Source: Terriglobia bacterium (GTDB taxonomy: Bacteria > Acidobacteriota > Terriglobia > Bryobacterales > Bryobacteraceae). Taken from it: a DNA stretch of 35,959 nucleotides. Position numbers and translations under genes: made by a program. The stretch spans positions 1 to 35,959 of the forward strand of contig JANYJA010000252.1 in assembly GCA_025358575.1 (NCBI GenBank). The letters run 5' to 3'. Shown piece by piece: positions 16,003 to 23,730 of the stretch. Every line of letters starts with the position of its first letter. Position 1 is the stretch's first letter. The notes under the pieces are model-generated. The model saw only the letters and a program-made list of their open reading frames with translations. It made no database searches and was not told where the DNA came from.

Positions 16003-16913
16003 TAATCGCCCTGTTTTTTACTTTCGCGGCAATCGCGGCCAGTGCCGCATGCCACCCGGTGGAGGGAGAGCGCATTACCTCCCGCGACCTGGCCGCTGCC
16101 GATTCGCGCTTGTCCTCGCTTCCCGAGACTGCGGAACTGGGCTTTGCGCCGGTGCCGGGTATGCGCCGGATGGTTCACGCCATCGAGTTGTCCCGATTGG
16201 CCGCGCGCTTCGGCGTTCCTTCGGACGGCTTCTCGGATTTGTGCTTCGAACGCCCAGTCCACCCGCTCGACCCCGGGGAACTTGTTTCGGCGATGCAGTC
16301 GGCGCTCGGGATCGCCAGCGCCCACATTGAAACTGTCGATCTCATGCGATACCCCGTGCCTGCTGGCACAATCGAGTTTCCCAGAACCGGACTGACCACA
16401 CCGCCTCCCGCAAGCCCGAAGATCGCGGTGCTCTGGCGAGGGCACATCTTAACCGCTAGCGGTCGCCGTTTTCCTATATGGGCACGCGTCAAGATTGAGG
16501 CAACCGTAAACCGCCCCGTCGCCGTGGTTGATCTGCGACCGGGCGTGGAACTGAAAGCGGGACAGGTCCGCATCGAAGCCAGCACCGGCTTCCCGGATGG
16601 GCCATCGGCAGGCAACGCAGTCGAAGATCTTATAGGGCGCATGCTGGTGCGTTCGGTTCAGGCCGGCGCCGTCATCCCGCCATCGGCCTTTGCACTTCGA
16701 TCCAAAGAGGCGGCAGGCGATGTGGCTCGTGGCGACCGCGTTACCGTGAGCGTTCAGGAAGGCGGAGCTCATCTGCAGTTTGAAGCGCGATCCGAAGCCC
16801 CGGGGAAACTCGGGCAGACCATTCCAGTGCGGAACATTACGAGCGGAAAGACTTTTATGGCGCAGGTATCCGGTAAGGGAAAAGTGAGCGTTGGAGACAC
16901 CCTGCGACCATGA
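15999..16913 (+). CDS. flgA: Flagellar P-ring assembly chaperone FlgA
   Basis: The product (304 aa) has an N-terminal signal peptide (IIALFFTFAAIAASAAC). Its C-terminal half shows the SAF/FlgA domain (PVAVVDLRPGVELKAGQVRI, then GRMLVRSVQAGAVIPPSAF, then GDRVTVSVQEGGAHLQFEA, ending IPVRNITSGKTFMAQVSGKG). FlgA is a periplasmic chaperone for FlgI. It is longer than the 220-aa enterobacterial protein because of an extra N-terminal region. It overlaps flgG and flgH by ATGA on both sides. Confidence 0.9.
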   Translation: MIIALFFTFAAIAASAACHPVEGERITSRDLAAADSRLSSLPETAELGFAPVPGMRRMVHAIELSRLAARFGVPSDGFSDLCFERPVHPLDPGELVSAMQSALGIASAHIETVDLMRYPVPAGTIEFPRTGLTTPPPASPKIAVLWRGHILTASGRRFPIWARVKIEATVNRPVAVVDLRPGVELKAGQVRIEASTGFPDGPSAGNAVEDLIGRMLVRSVQAGAVIPPSAFALRSKEAAGDVARGDRVTVSVQEGGAHLQFEARSEAPGKLGQTIPVRNITSGKTFMAQVSGKGKVSVGDTLRP

Positions 16914-17602
16914 AAATTGCGCTTCTCGCCGCAGCCGCCCTGCTAGTCGCTTCCGGCTTGGACGCCAAAAAGAGAGAAAAGGTGCATACCCCATCGCCGC
17001 TGGATGAGTACGTAAAGGATGCGGTTCATCGCTCCGATACTAATGAAGCCTCTTCCCCGGGCTCACTATGGTCGCCGGGCTCGCGGTTGGGCAATCTCGG
17101 GAGCGATCTTCGCGCCAGCCAGATTGACGACTTGCTGACTATTGTAGTGTCCGAAAACGCCTCGGCCGTCGCCAATGGAACCACCAAAACAGCCCGAACG
17201 TCCAGCGCTAAAAATTCCATCACAGCCCTCGCGGGACCCACAAAAGTCGCGGGCCGTCTCGCCGATCTCACGAGTCTTTCAGGACAGTCCAGCTTGGCTG
17301 GCCAGGGCACCACGACGCGTTCCACCACTTTGTCCGCGACTCTTACAGCTCGCGTTGTGCAGACGCTTCCGAACGGTTATCTGGTAGTCGAAGGCACAAA
17401 AAACGTGCTGGTCAATTCAGAGCATCAGCTAATCACCGTGCGCGGAGTGGTGCGTCCCGAAGATATCACCACGAGCAACCAGGTCAACTCGTCGCGCATC
17501 GCCCAACTCGAAGTGAATATCAGCGGAAAAGGTGTCATCAATGATTCGGTTCGGCGTCCCATGTTCCTCTATCGTCTATTGCTGGGCCTGTTGCCTTTCT
17601 AA
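16910..17602 (+). CDS. flgH: Flagellar L-ring protein FlgH (no lipobox cysteine)
   Basis: The product (230 aa) matches FlgH from about residue 50 onward (SLWSPGSRLGNLGSDLRASQ, IDDLLTIVVSENASAVANG, TARVVQTLPNGYLVVEGTKN, GVVRPEDITTSNQVNSSRIA). FlgH forms the outer-membrane L-ring. It is usually a lipoprotein, but the signal sequence here (MKIALLAAAALLVASGLDAK) has no cysteine, and I see none in the whole protein. Anchoring must therefore differ. It follows flgA by an ATGA overlap. Confidence 0.92.
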   Translation: MKIALLAAAALLVASGLDAKKREKVHTPSPLDEYVKDAVHRSDTNEASSPGSLWSPGSRLGNLGSDLRASQIDDLLTIVVSENASAVANGTTKTARTSSAKNSITALAGPTKVAGRLADLTSLSGQSSLAGQGTTTRSTTLSATLTARVVQTLPNGYLVVEGTKNVLVNSEHQLITVRGVVRPEDITTSNQVNSSRIAQLEVNISGKGVINDSVRRPMFLYRLLLGLLPF

Positions 17603-17612
17603 ACGTGCCCGC

Positions 17613-18710
17613 ATGAAGCCCCTTGCACTGCTGCTCAGTTTGCCGCTCTTCAATTTCACCGCTTCTGGCGCGACCCGTCTCAAAGACCTGGTCAACTTCG
17701 AAGGCGTGCGCGATAACCAGCTTCTCGGGTACGGCCTCGTAGTGGGACTGGCCGGCACGGGCGACCGCAGGCAGAGTGTCTTCCCAGTGCAGAGCTTGAC
17801 CAATTTGCTGGAGCGCATGGGAGTTTCGGTACAGCCCAACTCGCTCACAGTAAAGAACACCGCCGCCGTTATGGTGACCGCGACGCTCCCCCCTTACGCG
17901 CAACCTGGAACCCGAATCGATGTAACCGCCGCCGCGCTGGGCGATGCTCCTAATCTTCAAGGTGGATTGCTGGTTTTAACGAGTCTGCGCGGGGTAAATG
18001 GCCAGGTTTACGCCGTGGCCCAAGGCGCGGTAGTCACCGGCGGGTTTTCCGTGGGTAAGACAGGCAATGGCCAGACCGTGAATCACCCCACTGTAGGACG
18101 AGTACCGAACGGAGCCATTGTGGAGCGTGCGCCACCTTCGGTAGACCCAGGAAATCACGTAGCCTTGCAGTTGCGCGAGGCTGACTTCACAACTTCCGCT
18201 CGCATCGCCGAAGCCGTGAACAAGAAATTCGGCGCGGATCAAGCCACTCCAGCTCATGCGGAAAACGCCGCGCTGGTGCGCGTTGTGGTCCCGAAGCTCT
18301 ATTTCAATCGCAATACGGAGTTTATGGCGGAGCTTGAGAACATTACCGTCGAAGTGGATCGCCCCGCGAAAATCGTGGTCAACGAACGCACTGGGACCAT
18401 CGTGCTTGGCAAGGACGTCCATATCCGCCCGGTGGCGATTCTGCATGGCAATCTGACGGTTGAAATCCAGACGAGTTTTGCGGTTTCGCAGCCGCCCGCT
18501 CTTTCGACCGGAACCACGGAAGTGGTTCCCCAGGTTGCCGTCGGCGTCAAGGATGAAAAAGCTCGCAATATAGTCCTGAAGGACGGTGCCACAGTCGACG
18601 AATTAGTCCACGCCCTGACCGCAATCGGGTCTACAGCGCGGGATATTATCGCCATTCTGGAGAATCTTCGTGCCGCGGGGGCGCTCGAAGCGGAATTGGA
18701 GGTTATCTAG
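17613..18710 (+). CDS. flgI: Flagellar P-ring protein FlgI
   Basis: FlgI (365 aa, family length) begins with a signal peptide (MKPLALLLSLPLFNFTASG) followed by the conserved TRLKDLVNFEGVRDNQLLGY and GLVVGLAGTGD. The C-terminus has the usual KDGATVDELVHALTAIG and RDIIAILENLRAAGALEAEL. A longer frame to 17532 overlaps flgH and would hide the signal peptide, so I start at 17613. FlgI forms the periplasmic P-ring around the rod with help from FlgA. Confidence 0.95.
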   Translation: MKPLALLLSLPLFNFTASGATRLKDLVNFEGVRDNQLLGYGLVVGLAGTGDRRQSVFPVQSLTNLLERMGVSVQPNSLTVKNTAAVMVTATLPPYAQPGTRIDVTAAALGDAPNLQGGLLVLTSLRGVNGQVYAVAQGAVVTGGFSVGKTGNGQTVNHPTVGRVPNGAIVERAPPSVDPGNHVALQLREADFTTSARIAEAVNKKFGADQATPAHAENAALVRVVVPKLYFNRNTEFMAELENITVEVDRPAKIVVNERTGTIVLGKDVHIRPVAILHGNLTVEIQTSFAVSQPPALSTGTTEVVPQVAVGVKDEKARNIVLKDGATVDELVHALTAIGSTARDIIAILENLRAAGALEAELEVI

Positions 18711-18712
18711 GC

Positions 18713-19042
18713 ATGAGAATCGAAAGCACCGAGGCTGGCGTTCCCGTTCCAAGCGTGAAACCGGCCCACAAAGACGATCCCCAAAAAGCGGTGGAAGCCG
18801 CGCAGCAGTTCGAGTCGCTCCTTATCGGACAGATGCTGAAGCAGATGCGATCGAGCGGCTCGGAAGGGTGGATGGGAACCGGGGACGATCAAGCCGGGGA
18901 ATCGGCTATGGAGCTGGCCGAGGAACAGCTTGCGCACAGTTTGAGCGCGCAGGGCGGCTTAGGGTTAGCGAAGCTGATCGCCGACGGACTCAACGCGGCA
19001 CCGCGCCACAAAGCCAAAGCCGGCCGTTCGCCCAAATTATAG
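18713..19042 (+). CDS. flgJ: Rod-binding protein FlgJ, N-terminal domain only
   Basis: The product (109 aa) is the rod-binding domain of FlgJ (KAVEAAQQFESLLIGQMLKQ, then AMELAEEQLAHSLSAQGGLG, then LAKLIADGL). The muramidase domain of enterobacterial FlgJ is missing, as in many other bacteria; the separate lytic transglycosylase at 19931-20551 could supply that activity. GGAGGT lies ten bases upstream of the ATG. The stop overlaps the convergent fliS stop by six bases. Confidence 0.9.
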   Translation: MRIESTEAGVPVPSVKPAHKDDPQKAVEAAQQFESLLIGQMLKQMRSSGSEGWMGTGDDQAGESAMELAEEQLAHSLSAQGGLGLAKLIADGLNAAPRHKAKAGRSPKL

Positions 19043-19492
19043 AGAGCGGCGTTGAGGCGAGTAGCTTTCCATCTCGATGACAACGGGAGCTGAAGACCAC
19101 TCTCGGACATTCGACGGCGGGGGTTCAGCGCCTTTGGCCAAAATTTCCCACGCCTCGCCCACCGTGGAAAGCAGGGCGATCACTTCGGCCAACGGCACGT
19201 CCGCCTGCCCGCTGTTCGCCTCAAGGAGCCGACGCTGCATGTAATCGTAAAGCCGCGCTAGTTGGATGCTAAGGTCCCCGCCTCTTTCATAATCCAGAGA
19301 CAGGTTAAGTTCATTCAGAATGTCAAACACCTGATTGACGTACCGCGTTCTTTCTGAAACACTTCCTTCTGCAAGGCAACGGCGTGCGTCCCGCGTGCGG
19401 ATGATTGCGGCCTGATACAACATCCGTACGGTCTCGATTGGGTCGGCCGAGAGAATCTTTTGTTCCAGATAAGCGTTGATAGTATTAGTCAT
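19037..19492 (-). CDS. fliS: Flagellin export chaperone FliS
   Basis: FliS (151 aa) shows the family phrases TINAYLEQKILSADPIETVR, MLYQAAIIRTRDARR, NQVFDILNELNLSLDYERGG and LARLYDYMQRRLLEANSGQA. It binds the C-terminus of flagellin in the cytoplasm before export. It starts 22 bases after flaG and is probably in the same transcript. The flagellin gene itself is not in the window. A longer frame to 19594 overlaps flaG and is not used. Confidence 0.92.
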   Translation of the reverse strand: MTNTINAYLEQKILSADPIETVRMLYQAAIIRTRDARRCLAEGSVSERTRYVNQVFDILNELNLSLDYERGGDLSIQLARLYDYMQRRLLEANSGQADVPLAEVIALLSTVGEAWEILAKGAEPPPSNVREWSSAPVVIEMESYSPQRRSL

Positions 19493-19514
19493 GAAGGCGT
19501 TGTCTCCAAAACAC

Positions 19515-19835
19515 TTATCGGTTCGGCGGCGCCTGTTTTTGAGTACTTTCCGCGGGGGCTGTTCGAGCGAAGTACTGCGCCAGCCGAAGCACATCCTCAG
19601 AAGGCAACTGCTCTAACACGGCCTTGGTATTGGAATCGATAATCCGGACCACCGGCTGGCGCGTCTGACTGTCGATTGAATAACTGAGTTCGCGACCCGA
19701 GTTGGCGTACTGATTTTGATTTAGAGAGCGCACGGCCTGCGCCAGCTGACGGTTCTGACTGCCTTGTTCAGGTTTTGGCGCCGCAAGGGAGGCTGGTCCA
19801 TTAAACCTAGCCGAGTTGAGATGCGTGATTTCCAT
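19515..19835 (-). CDS. flaG: FlaG family protein
   Basis: The product (106 aa) has the FlaG core (GRELSYSIDSQTRQPVVRII, then VLEQLPSEDVLRLAQYF). FlaG proteins affect filament length and usually sit beside fliD, fliS or flagellin genes. GCAGGAG stands five bases upstream of the ATG. A sigma-28-like element at 19856-19883 suits a late flagellar gene. The first 45 residues are variable. Confidence 0.88.
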   Translation of the reverse strand: MEITHLNSARFNGPASLAAPKPEQGSQNRQLAQAVRSLNQNQYANSGRELSYSIDSQTRQPVVRIIDSNTKAVLEQLPSEDVLRLAQYFARTAPAESTQKQAPPNR

Positions 19836-19855
19836 AAACGCTCCTGCCTATTGTG

Positions 19856-19883
19856 ATATCGGCGGTGTGGTGAGGAAGTTTTA
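19856..19883 (-). promoter_or_regulatory. Sigma-28-like promoter for flaG-fliS
   Basis: On the minus strand, TAAAACTT (plus positions 19876-19883) matches six of eight bases of the sigma-28 -35 octamer. GCCGATAT (19856-19863) matches seven of eight of the -10, with a 12-base spacer against the usual 11. The -10 ends 20 bases before the flaG ATG, leaving room for the GCAGGAG ribosome site. Confidence 0.5.
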
Positions 19884-19922
19884 GCAATTCTTTGTGCGGT
19901 TTGCCGGGGAACCTGCCGATAT
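19856..19922. repeat. Perfect inverted repeat ATATCGGC...GCCGATAT framing the flaG/transglycosylase gap
   Basis: ATATCGGC at 19856-19863 and GCCGATAT at 19915-19922 are perfect inverted copies, 51 bases apart. Each equals a sigma-28 -10-like octamer pointing outward, one toward flaG and one toward the transglycosylase. The plus-strand -35 (TGCGGTTT at 19895-19902, also 12 bases upstream) matches only five of eight bases, and its predicted start lies one or two bases before the ATG at 19931. It could instead be an operator. Confidence 0.4.
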
Positions 19923-19930
19923 ACACATTG

Positions 19931-20551
19931 ATGAATGTTTTTGGGCTTATCGTATTCCTCGTGTTTTCATTTGCGCTTGCGGCGCAGTCGCCCGATATGG
20001 AGGCGTCACTGGCCAGCCAGAGAGCGTCGGTTTCGCGCCAGGGAGAAGCCATCCGCCGTCAAGCCGGAATCGCGACGCCCGCTCCAGGGGGGTTCTTTGT
20101 GTTCCCGAGCGACCCGGTAGCGACGGAGGCCGCCACCCCGTCGTGCGCCGCGCTCACTGAATTTCAGCTTCGACCTATGTTGAATATCGCGGCTACCGCT
20201 CATGGAGTTCATTCCGACTTGCTGCGCGCCGTAATTCAGCAGGAATCGGCCTTTCGGCCTTGCGCCGTGTCCAGTAAAGGGGCTCAGGGATTAATGCAGT
20301 TGATGCCAGCGACCGTTACCCAATTCGGGGTGAGCGATCCGTTCGATCCTCAGGAAAATATCGATGCGGGCGCGAAACTTTTGAGCCAGCTGATGAAGCG
20401 GTACTCGGGCGACCTGAATCGGGTGCTGGGCGCCTACAACGCGGGCCCCGCAAATGTGGATGCCGCGGGAGGGATTCCCCTCTTTCCCGAGACGCAAAAC
20501 TACGTGCGGAGTATTCTTAAGAGTTTCCAGCCTGCTACTGAAGAGCCCTAA
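19931..20551 (+). CDS. Secreted lytic transglycosylase (SLT family)
   Basis: The product (206 aa) has a signal peptide (residues 1-18, ending SFALAA), a linker, and a C-terminal SLT domain. The catalytic Glu is E105 in IQQESAF, followed by SSKGAQGLMQLMPATVTQFG and the GAYNAGPANVD motif. It cleaves peptidoglycan in the periplasm. Because FlgJ here lacks its own hydrolase domain, this enzyme may open the wall for rod passage; that is inference from context. I start at 19931 because that ATG directly precedes the signal peptide. Confidence 0.9.
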   Translation: MNVFGLIVFLVFSFALAAQSPDMEASLASQRASVSRQGEAIRRQAGIATPAPGGFFVFPSDPVATEAATPSCAALTEFQLRPMLNIAATAHGVHSDLLRAVIQQESAFRPCAVSSKGAQGLMQLMPATVTQFGVSDPFDPQENIDAGAKLLSQLMKRYSGDLNRVLGAYNAGPANVDAAGGIPLFPETQNYVRSILKSFQPATEEP

Positions 20552-20571
20552 TCGCGGGGTGGTAAGCGTGG

Positions 20572-21909
20572 TCAGAACGAGCAACCATGCGGAATGAGGC
20601 GGTTCTCATATGCCTGCCGCTCAAGATGTTCGCGGAAGTCTGGATGGGCGATGGAGATGAGCGCCATGGCGCGTTCGGCGACTGACTTTCCTTTGAGGTT
20701 GACCATGCCGTATTCGGTAACGATATACATCACGTCGGAGCGCGGCGTGGTGACGACGTTGCCTGGTGTCAACTCGAGGACGATGCGACTGCGGCGTTCA
20801 CCGCGCTTGTCGTAGGTGGATGCGAGACAGATAAACGACTTGCCTCCTTTCGACGCATACGCGCCGCGCACGAACTGCAGCTGCCCACCGGTGCCGCTGA
20901 TATGCCGGTGGCCGTCCGATTCGGAGGCGGCCTGACCCTGCAAGTCGATCTGAGTCGTGTTGTTGATCGAGATCATCCGTTCATTCCGCATGATGATGTG
21001 GGGCGAATTGGTGTAGTCGACCTGGAAGCAGTGGAAATCCGGATTGCGATCGATGGTTGCATACATACCACTCGAACCAAGTGCAAATGTGTAGACGATC
21101 TTGCCGGGGTTCAGCGTCTTTTCGGTGCCTGTGACACGGCCCGCTTTATAGAGCTCCACGATGCCATCGGTCAGCATTTCGGTATGCACGCCAAGATCGC
21201 GGACGCCGCTCTCGAGAAGCAACGCGCAGACCGCGTTAGGCATGCCGCCGATGCCGATCTGCACGCAGGAGCCGTCCTCAATCTCAGCGGCGATTCGGCG
21301 CGCAACTGCTCGGTCGACTTCGTTTGGCGGGGGATTCGGCAGTTCTGGCGCCGGTTCGTTATCGCCTTCGACAATGTAATCGACCTCGCTGACGTGAACG
21401 CCGTTTTCGTCCCCGTAAACATAGGGCAAGCTCTGGCTCACCTCGATAATGACCGTCCTGGCGCGTTCAATCACCGCGCGGTGCCAGAGATTGGCGGCGC
21501 TGAAGTTGAAGTAGCCGTGCTCGTCCATGGGACATGTTTTCAGAACTACGATGTCCACGGGATCGAGAAACCGGCGGTAGTAGTCCGGCACCTCTCCGAG
21601 GTTGAGCGGCATGTAATTGCAGCGTCCGGCATCGTGTTTTCTCCGGTCGTAGCCGGAGAAGTGCCAGCTAAATAGGAAGAAATGTTTGCCGTCCGGATCG
21701 CATTCCACCACCGCCCGCGGCCTCATTGAGAGGCAGGAGCGGATCTTTACTTTCTCCAAATCCTCTTTCCGGGCGGCGAGCGCTTTGTCGAACACGTCGG
21801 GCTGGCACAGGGACACTCCGTAATCGAGCCACATGCCGGATCGCACGCAGTTCGCGGCCTGCTCGGAGGAAATGGTTTGTTGTGGAACCCGAGCTGTTCT
21901 TCTGGGCAC
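20572..21909 (-). CDS. Acetyl-CoA hydrolase/transferase family CoA-transferase
   Basis: From a GTG at 21909 the product is 445 aa, the usual size for 4-hydroxybutyrate or butyryl-CoA:acetate CoA-transferases. It opens with SSEQAANCVRSGMWLDYG. The C-terminal half has GIGGMPNAVCALLLESGVRD, then LGVHTEMLTDGIVELY with the likely catalytic Glu, and YIVTEYGMVNLKGKSVAERA. It moves CoA between short acyl groups and carboxylates; the exact substrate cannot be told. The open frame extends upstream to 22179, but that part lies antiparallel in phase under the crotonase gene and shows no family similarity. The GTG stands five bases after that gene's stop. Confidence 0.88.
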   Translation of the reverse strand: MPRRTARVPQQTISSEQAANCVRSGMWLDYGVSLCQPDVFDKALAARKEDLEKVKIRSCLSMRPRAVVECDPDGKHFFLFSWHFSGYDRRKHDAGRCNYMPLNLGEVPDYYRRFLDPVDIVVLKTCPMDEHGYFNFSAANLWHRAVIERARTVIIEVSQSLPYVYGDENGVHVSEVDYIVEGDNEPAPELPNPPPNEVDRAVARRIAAEIEDGSCVQIGIGGMPNAVCALLLESGVRDLGVHTEMLTDGIVELYKAGRVTGTEKTLNPGKIVYTFALGSSGMYATIDRNPDFHCFQVDYTNSPHIIMRNERMISINNTTQIDLQGQAASESDGHRHISGTGGQLQFVRGAYASKGGKSFICLASTYDKRGERRSRIVLELTPGNVVTTPRSDVMYIVTEYGMVNLKGKSVAERAMALISIAHPDFREHLERQAYENRLIPHGCSF

Positions 21910-21914
21910 GCGAT

Positions 21915-22697
21915 TTACCTGTCCACGGGGGTCCAGCAAGGAGTGCGTTTCTCCAGAAAAGCCGAGATGCCTTCCTGCGCATGGTGCGCGATTGCATTCG
22001 CGCTCATCACCTCTTTGGCGTAGACGTAGGCTTTCGGCTGATCCAAATCGATCTGCGTATAGAAGGCTTGCTTGCCTAGTGCCAACACCAGATCGCTCGC
22101 GTCGGCGATGCGCCCAGCGAGTTTGAGCGTCTCCGCGCGCAACTGGCCTGCCGCGGCCACCCGATTCACGAGACCCCAATAGGCGGCTGTGTGCGCGTCG
22201 ATCGGTTCGCCCGTGAACAACATCTCGAGCGCGCGCTTGCGCCCGACCGCGCGGCTGAGAGCCACCATGGGGGTGGTGCAGAACAGTCCGATCCTAACGC
22301 CGGGCGTGGCAAACGCAGCTTCTTCAGCGGCGATGGCCAGATCGCAAGTGGCCACGAGCTGGCATCCGGCGGCCGTGGCGATACCCTGGACCTCGGCGAT
22401 TACGGGCTGCGGAATCGATTGCAGTTTCGCCATCAGTTCCGTGCAGACGCCGAACAGGCGCCGGTATTCGTCCCTATCGCGGCCGACCATCTCCGAAAGG
22501 TCGTGTCCAGACGAGAAGACTTTGCCCGCCGCAGCCAGGATCACCACGCGCAGATCGCGCCGCCCGCCGATCACCGTCAGGCAGTCAATCAACTCCTGCA
22601 TTAGCGCCAGCGAAAGTGCGTTTCGGCGTTGCGGCCGATTCAGGGTGATCAGCGCGATGTTCCCTTCGGCTGAAAAGCAAATGTTCTCTTGGCTCAT
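21915..22697 (-). CDS. ECHDC3-like crotonase-fold protein lacking hydratase glutamates
   Basis: The product (260 aa) is a single crotonase domain, with the CoA-binding segments KVFSSGHDLSEM and IATAAGCQLVATCDLAIAAE and the stretch FATPGVRIGLFCTTPMVALS. This matches mammalian ECHDC3 better than enoyl-CoA hydratase. Both hydratase glutamates appear replaced: the position before LVATCD is Gln and the second is Gly in ATPGVR. Standard hydration is therefore doubtful. It pairs with the CoA-transferase downstream (five-base gap), suggesting an acyl-CoA function. GGTGGG lies directly upstream of the ATG. Confidence 0.85.
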   Translation of the reverse strand: MSQENICFSAEGNIALITLNRPQRRNALSLALMQELIDCLTVIGGRRDLRVVILAAAGKVFSSGHDLSEMVGRDRDEYRRLFGVCTELMAKLQSIPQPVIAEVQGIATAAGCQLVATCDLAIAAEEAAFATPGVRIGLFCTTPMVALSRAVGRKRALEMLFTGEPIDAHTAAYWGLVNRVAAAGQLRAETLKLAGRIADASDLVLALGKQAFYTQIDLDQPKAYVYAKEVMSANAIAHHAQEGISAFLEKRTPCWTPVDR

Positions 22698-22748
22698 CCC
22701 ACCATCTTAAGCGCGGGAAAATAGACCCCTGAGCTATTTGGAGACGCC

Positions 22749-23048
22749 CTACCGCCCCGGGACGCCCATCCAACCGCGAGTCAGCAGGTCGCTCATCGTC
22801 ATCAACAGCATGATCGCTAGCCAGAAAACTCCCGCCGCAACAATCATCTTCGTCAGCTTGGTGCTGTAGTGCACGTGCATGAAGAACAACACCACCAGCG
22901 ACGCCTTGAAAATGGCGATCGCCATGGCGACAACAATATTGAACCTGCCTAGATCCACGAAGGCAACGGCCGTCGTGATAGCCGTCATCACCATCAACGT
23001 GAGAAAGATCAAATAGTAGACTTTTTTCGGTACGATGTGGCCGGTCAT
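22749..23048 (-). CDS. ctaF: Cytochrome c oxidase subunit IV, prokaryotic type
   Basis: This small membrane protein (99 aa) has three hydrophobic helices and the conserved FKASLVVLFFMHVHYSTKLT segment of the bacterial caa3 oxidase subunit IV family. It lies immediately after ctaE and closes the respiratory cluster. Its role is structural, stabilising the oxidase. Confidence 0.88.
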   Translation of the reverse strand: MTGHIVPKKVYYLIFLTLMVMTAITTAVAFVDLGRFNIVVAMAIAIFKASLVVLFFMHVHYSTKLTKMIVAAGVFWLAIMLLMTMSDLLTRGWMGVPGR

Positions 23049-23049
23049 A

Positions 23050-23730
23050 TCATTTCAGGTGTCGGTCAATCAGATACAGCAGAGGGAACAAGAATATCCA
23101 GACTATATCAACGAAGTGCCAGTATAGACCCGTCATCTCGACGGGTGTGTGCCAAGCTGTAGTGTACTTACCACGCGCGCTTTGCACAATCAGAAATAGG
23201 AGCAAGCCGGCCCCGATAATCATGTGGAAGGCGTGGAGCCCCGTCATCCCGAAGTAGAGCGAGAAGAAGAGTGTTGCGTGGGCAGGGTCGGCACCTTCGT
23301 GAAATTCGAAGTTAGGACCCGGAATTTCGTGTTTCTCGTACTTGTCGTAATACTCGACAGACTTGACTCCAAGAAACACGCAGCCCAGCACCAACGTTAA
23401 GATCAAAAACCCAACCAGCACTTTCTTCGAAGAGCCGACAGCAGCGGCATGGACCGCCAGGGCCATGGTCAGACTGCTGAAAATCAAAACCGCAGTATTG
23501 AACGCGCCGAGGCGAATGTCGAGCCTCTCGCTGGCTGCCGCAAACGCCAACGGATAGGCATGACGATAGGCCACATAAGTCAGAAAGAGGCCGCCGAAGA
23601 ACATGATTTCGGTGACCAGGAATACCCACATACCGACGGTGGAAGCATCCTTCTGCTGGGCGGCGCTATTGAAATGATGCTCCACGCCGGATGGATGGGC
23701 GTGGGTATGAGCTACGTGAAGATCAGCCAA
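23050..23730 (-). CDS. ctaE: Cytochrome c oxidase subunit III
   Basis: The product (226 aa) has five or more membrane helices and subunit III landmarks: [20 protein letters not shown], then [20 protein letters not shown], then [20 protein letters not shown]. The start is a TTG at 23730 with GGGAGG nine bases upstream, inside the end of ctaD (eight-base overlap). Subunit III supports proton uptake by subunit I. The His-rich N-terminus ([15 protein letters not shown]) is unusual but short. Confidence 0.94.
   Translation of the reverse strand: MADLHVAHTHAHPSGVEHHFNSAAQQKDASTVGMWVFLVTEIMFFGGLFLTYVAYRHAYPLAFAAASERLDIRLGAFNTAVLIFSSLTMALAVHAAAVGSSKKVLVGFLILTLVLGCVFLGVKSVEYYDKYEKHEIPGPNFEFHEGADPAHATLFFSLYFGMTGLHAFHMIIGAGLLLFLIVQSARGKYTTAWHTPVEMTGLYWHFVDIVWIFLFPLLYLIDRHLK

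Noticed and set aside
19884-19900. Sigma-54-like CGCAC...TTGC upstream of flaG on the minus strand
   Set aside because: The dinucleotide spacing is 11 rather than 10 and the -24 GG is absent; the sigma-28-like element fits better.
20902-21675. Long plus-strand open frame (257 codons) over the CoA-transferase gene
   Set aside because: It is a shadow in the complement of a well-supported family member.
21910-22179. Extended N-terminus of the CoA-transferase frame
   Set aside because: It lies under the end of the crotonase gene in another phase, is Arg/Gly-rich and has no family similarity; the family N-terminus begins after the GTG at 21909.
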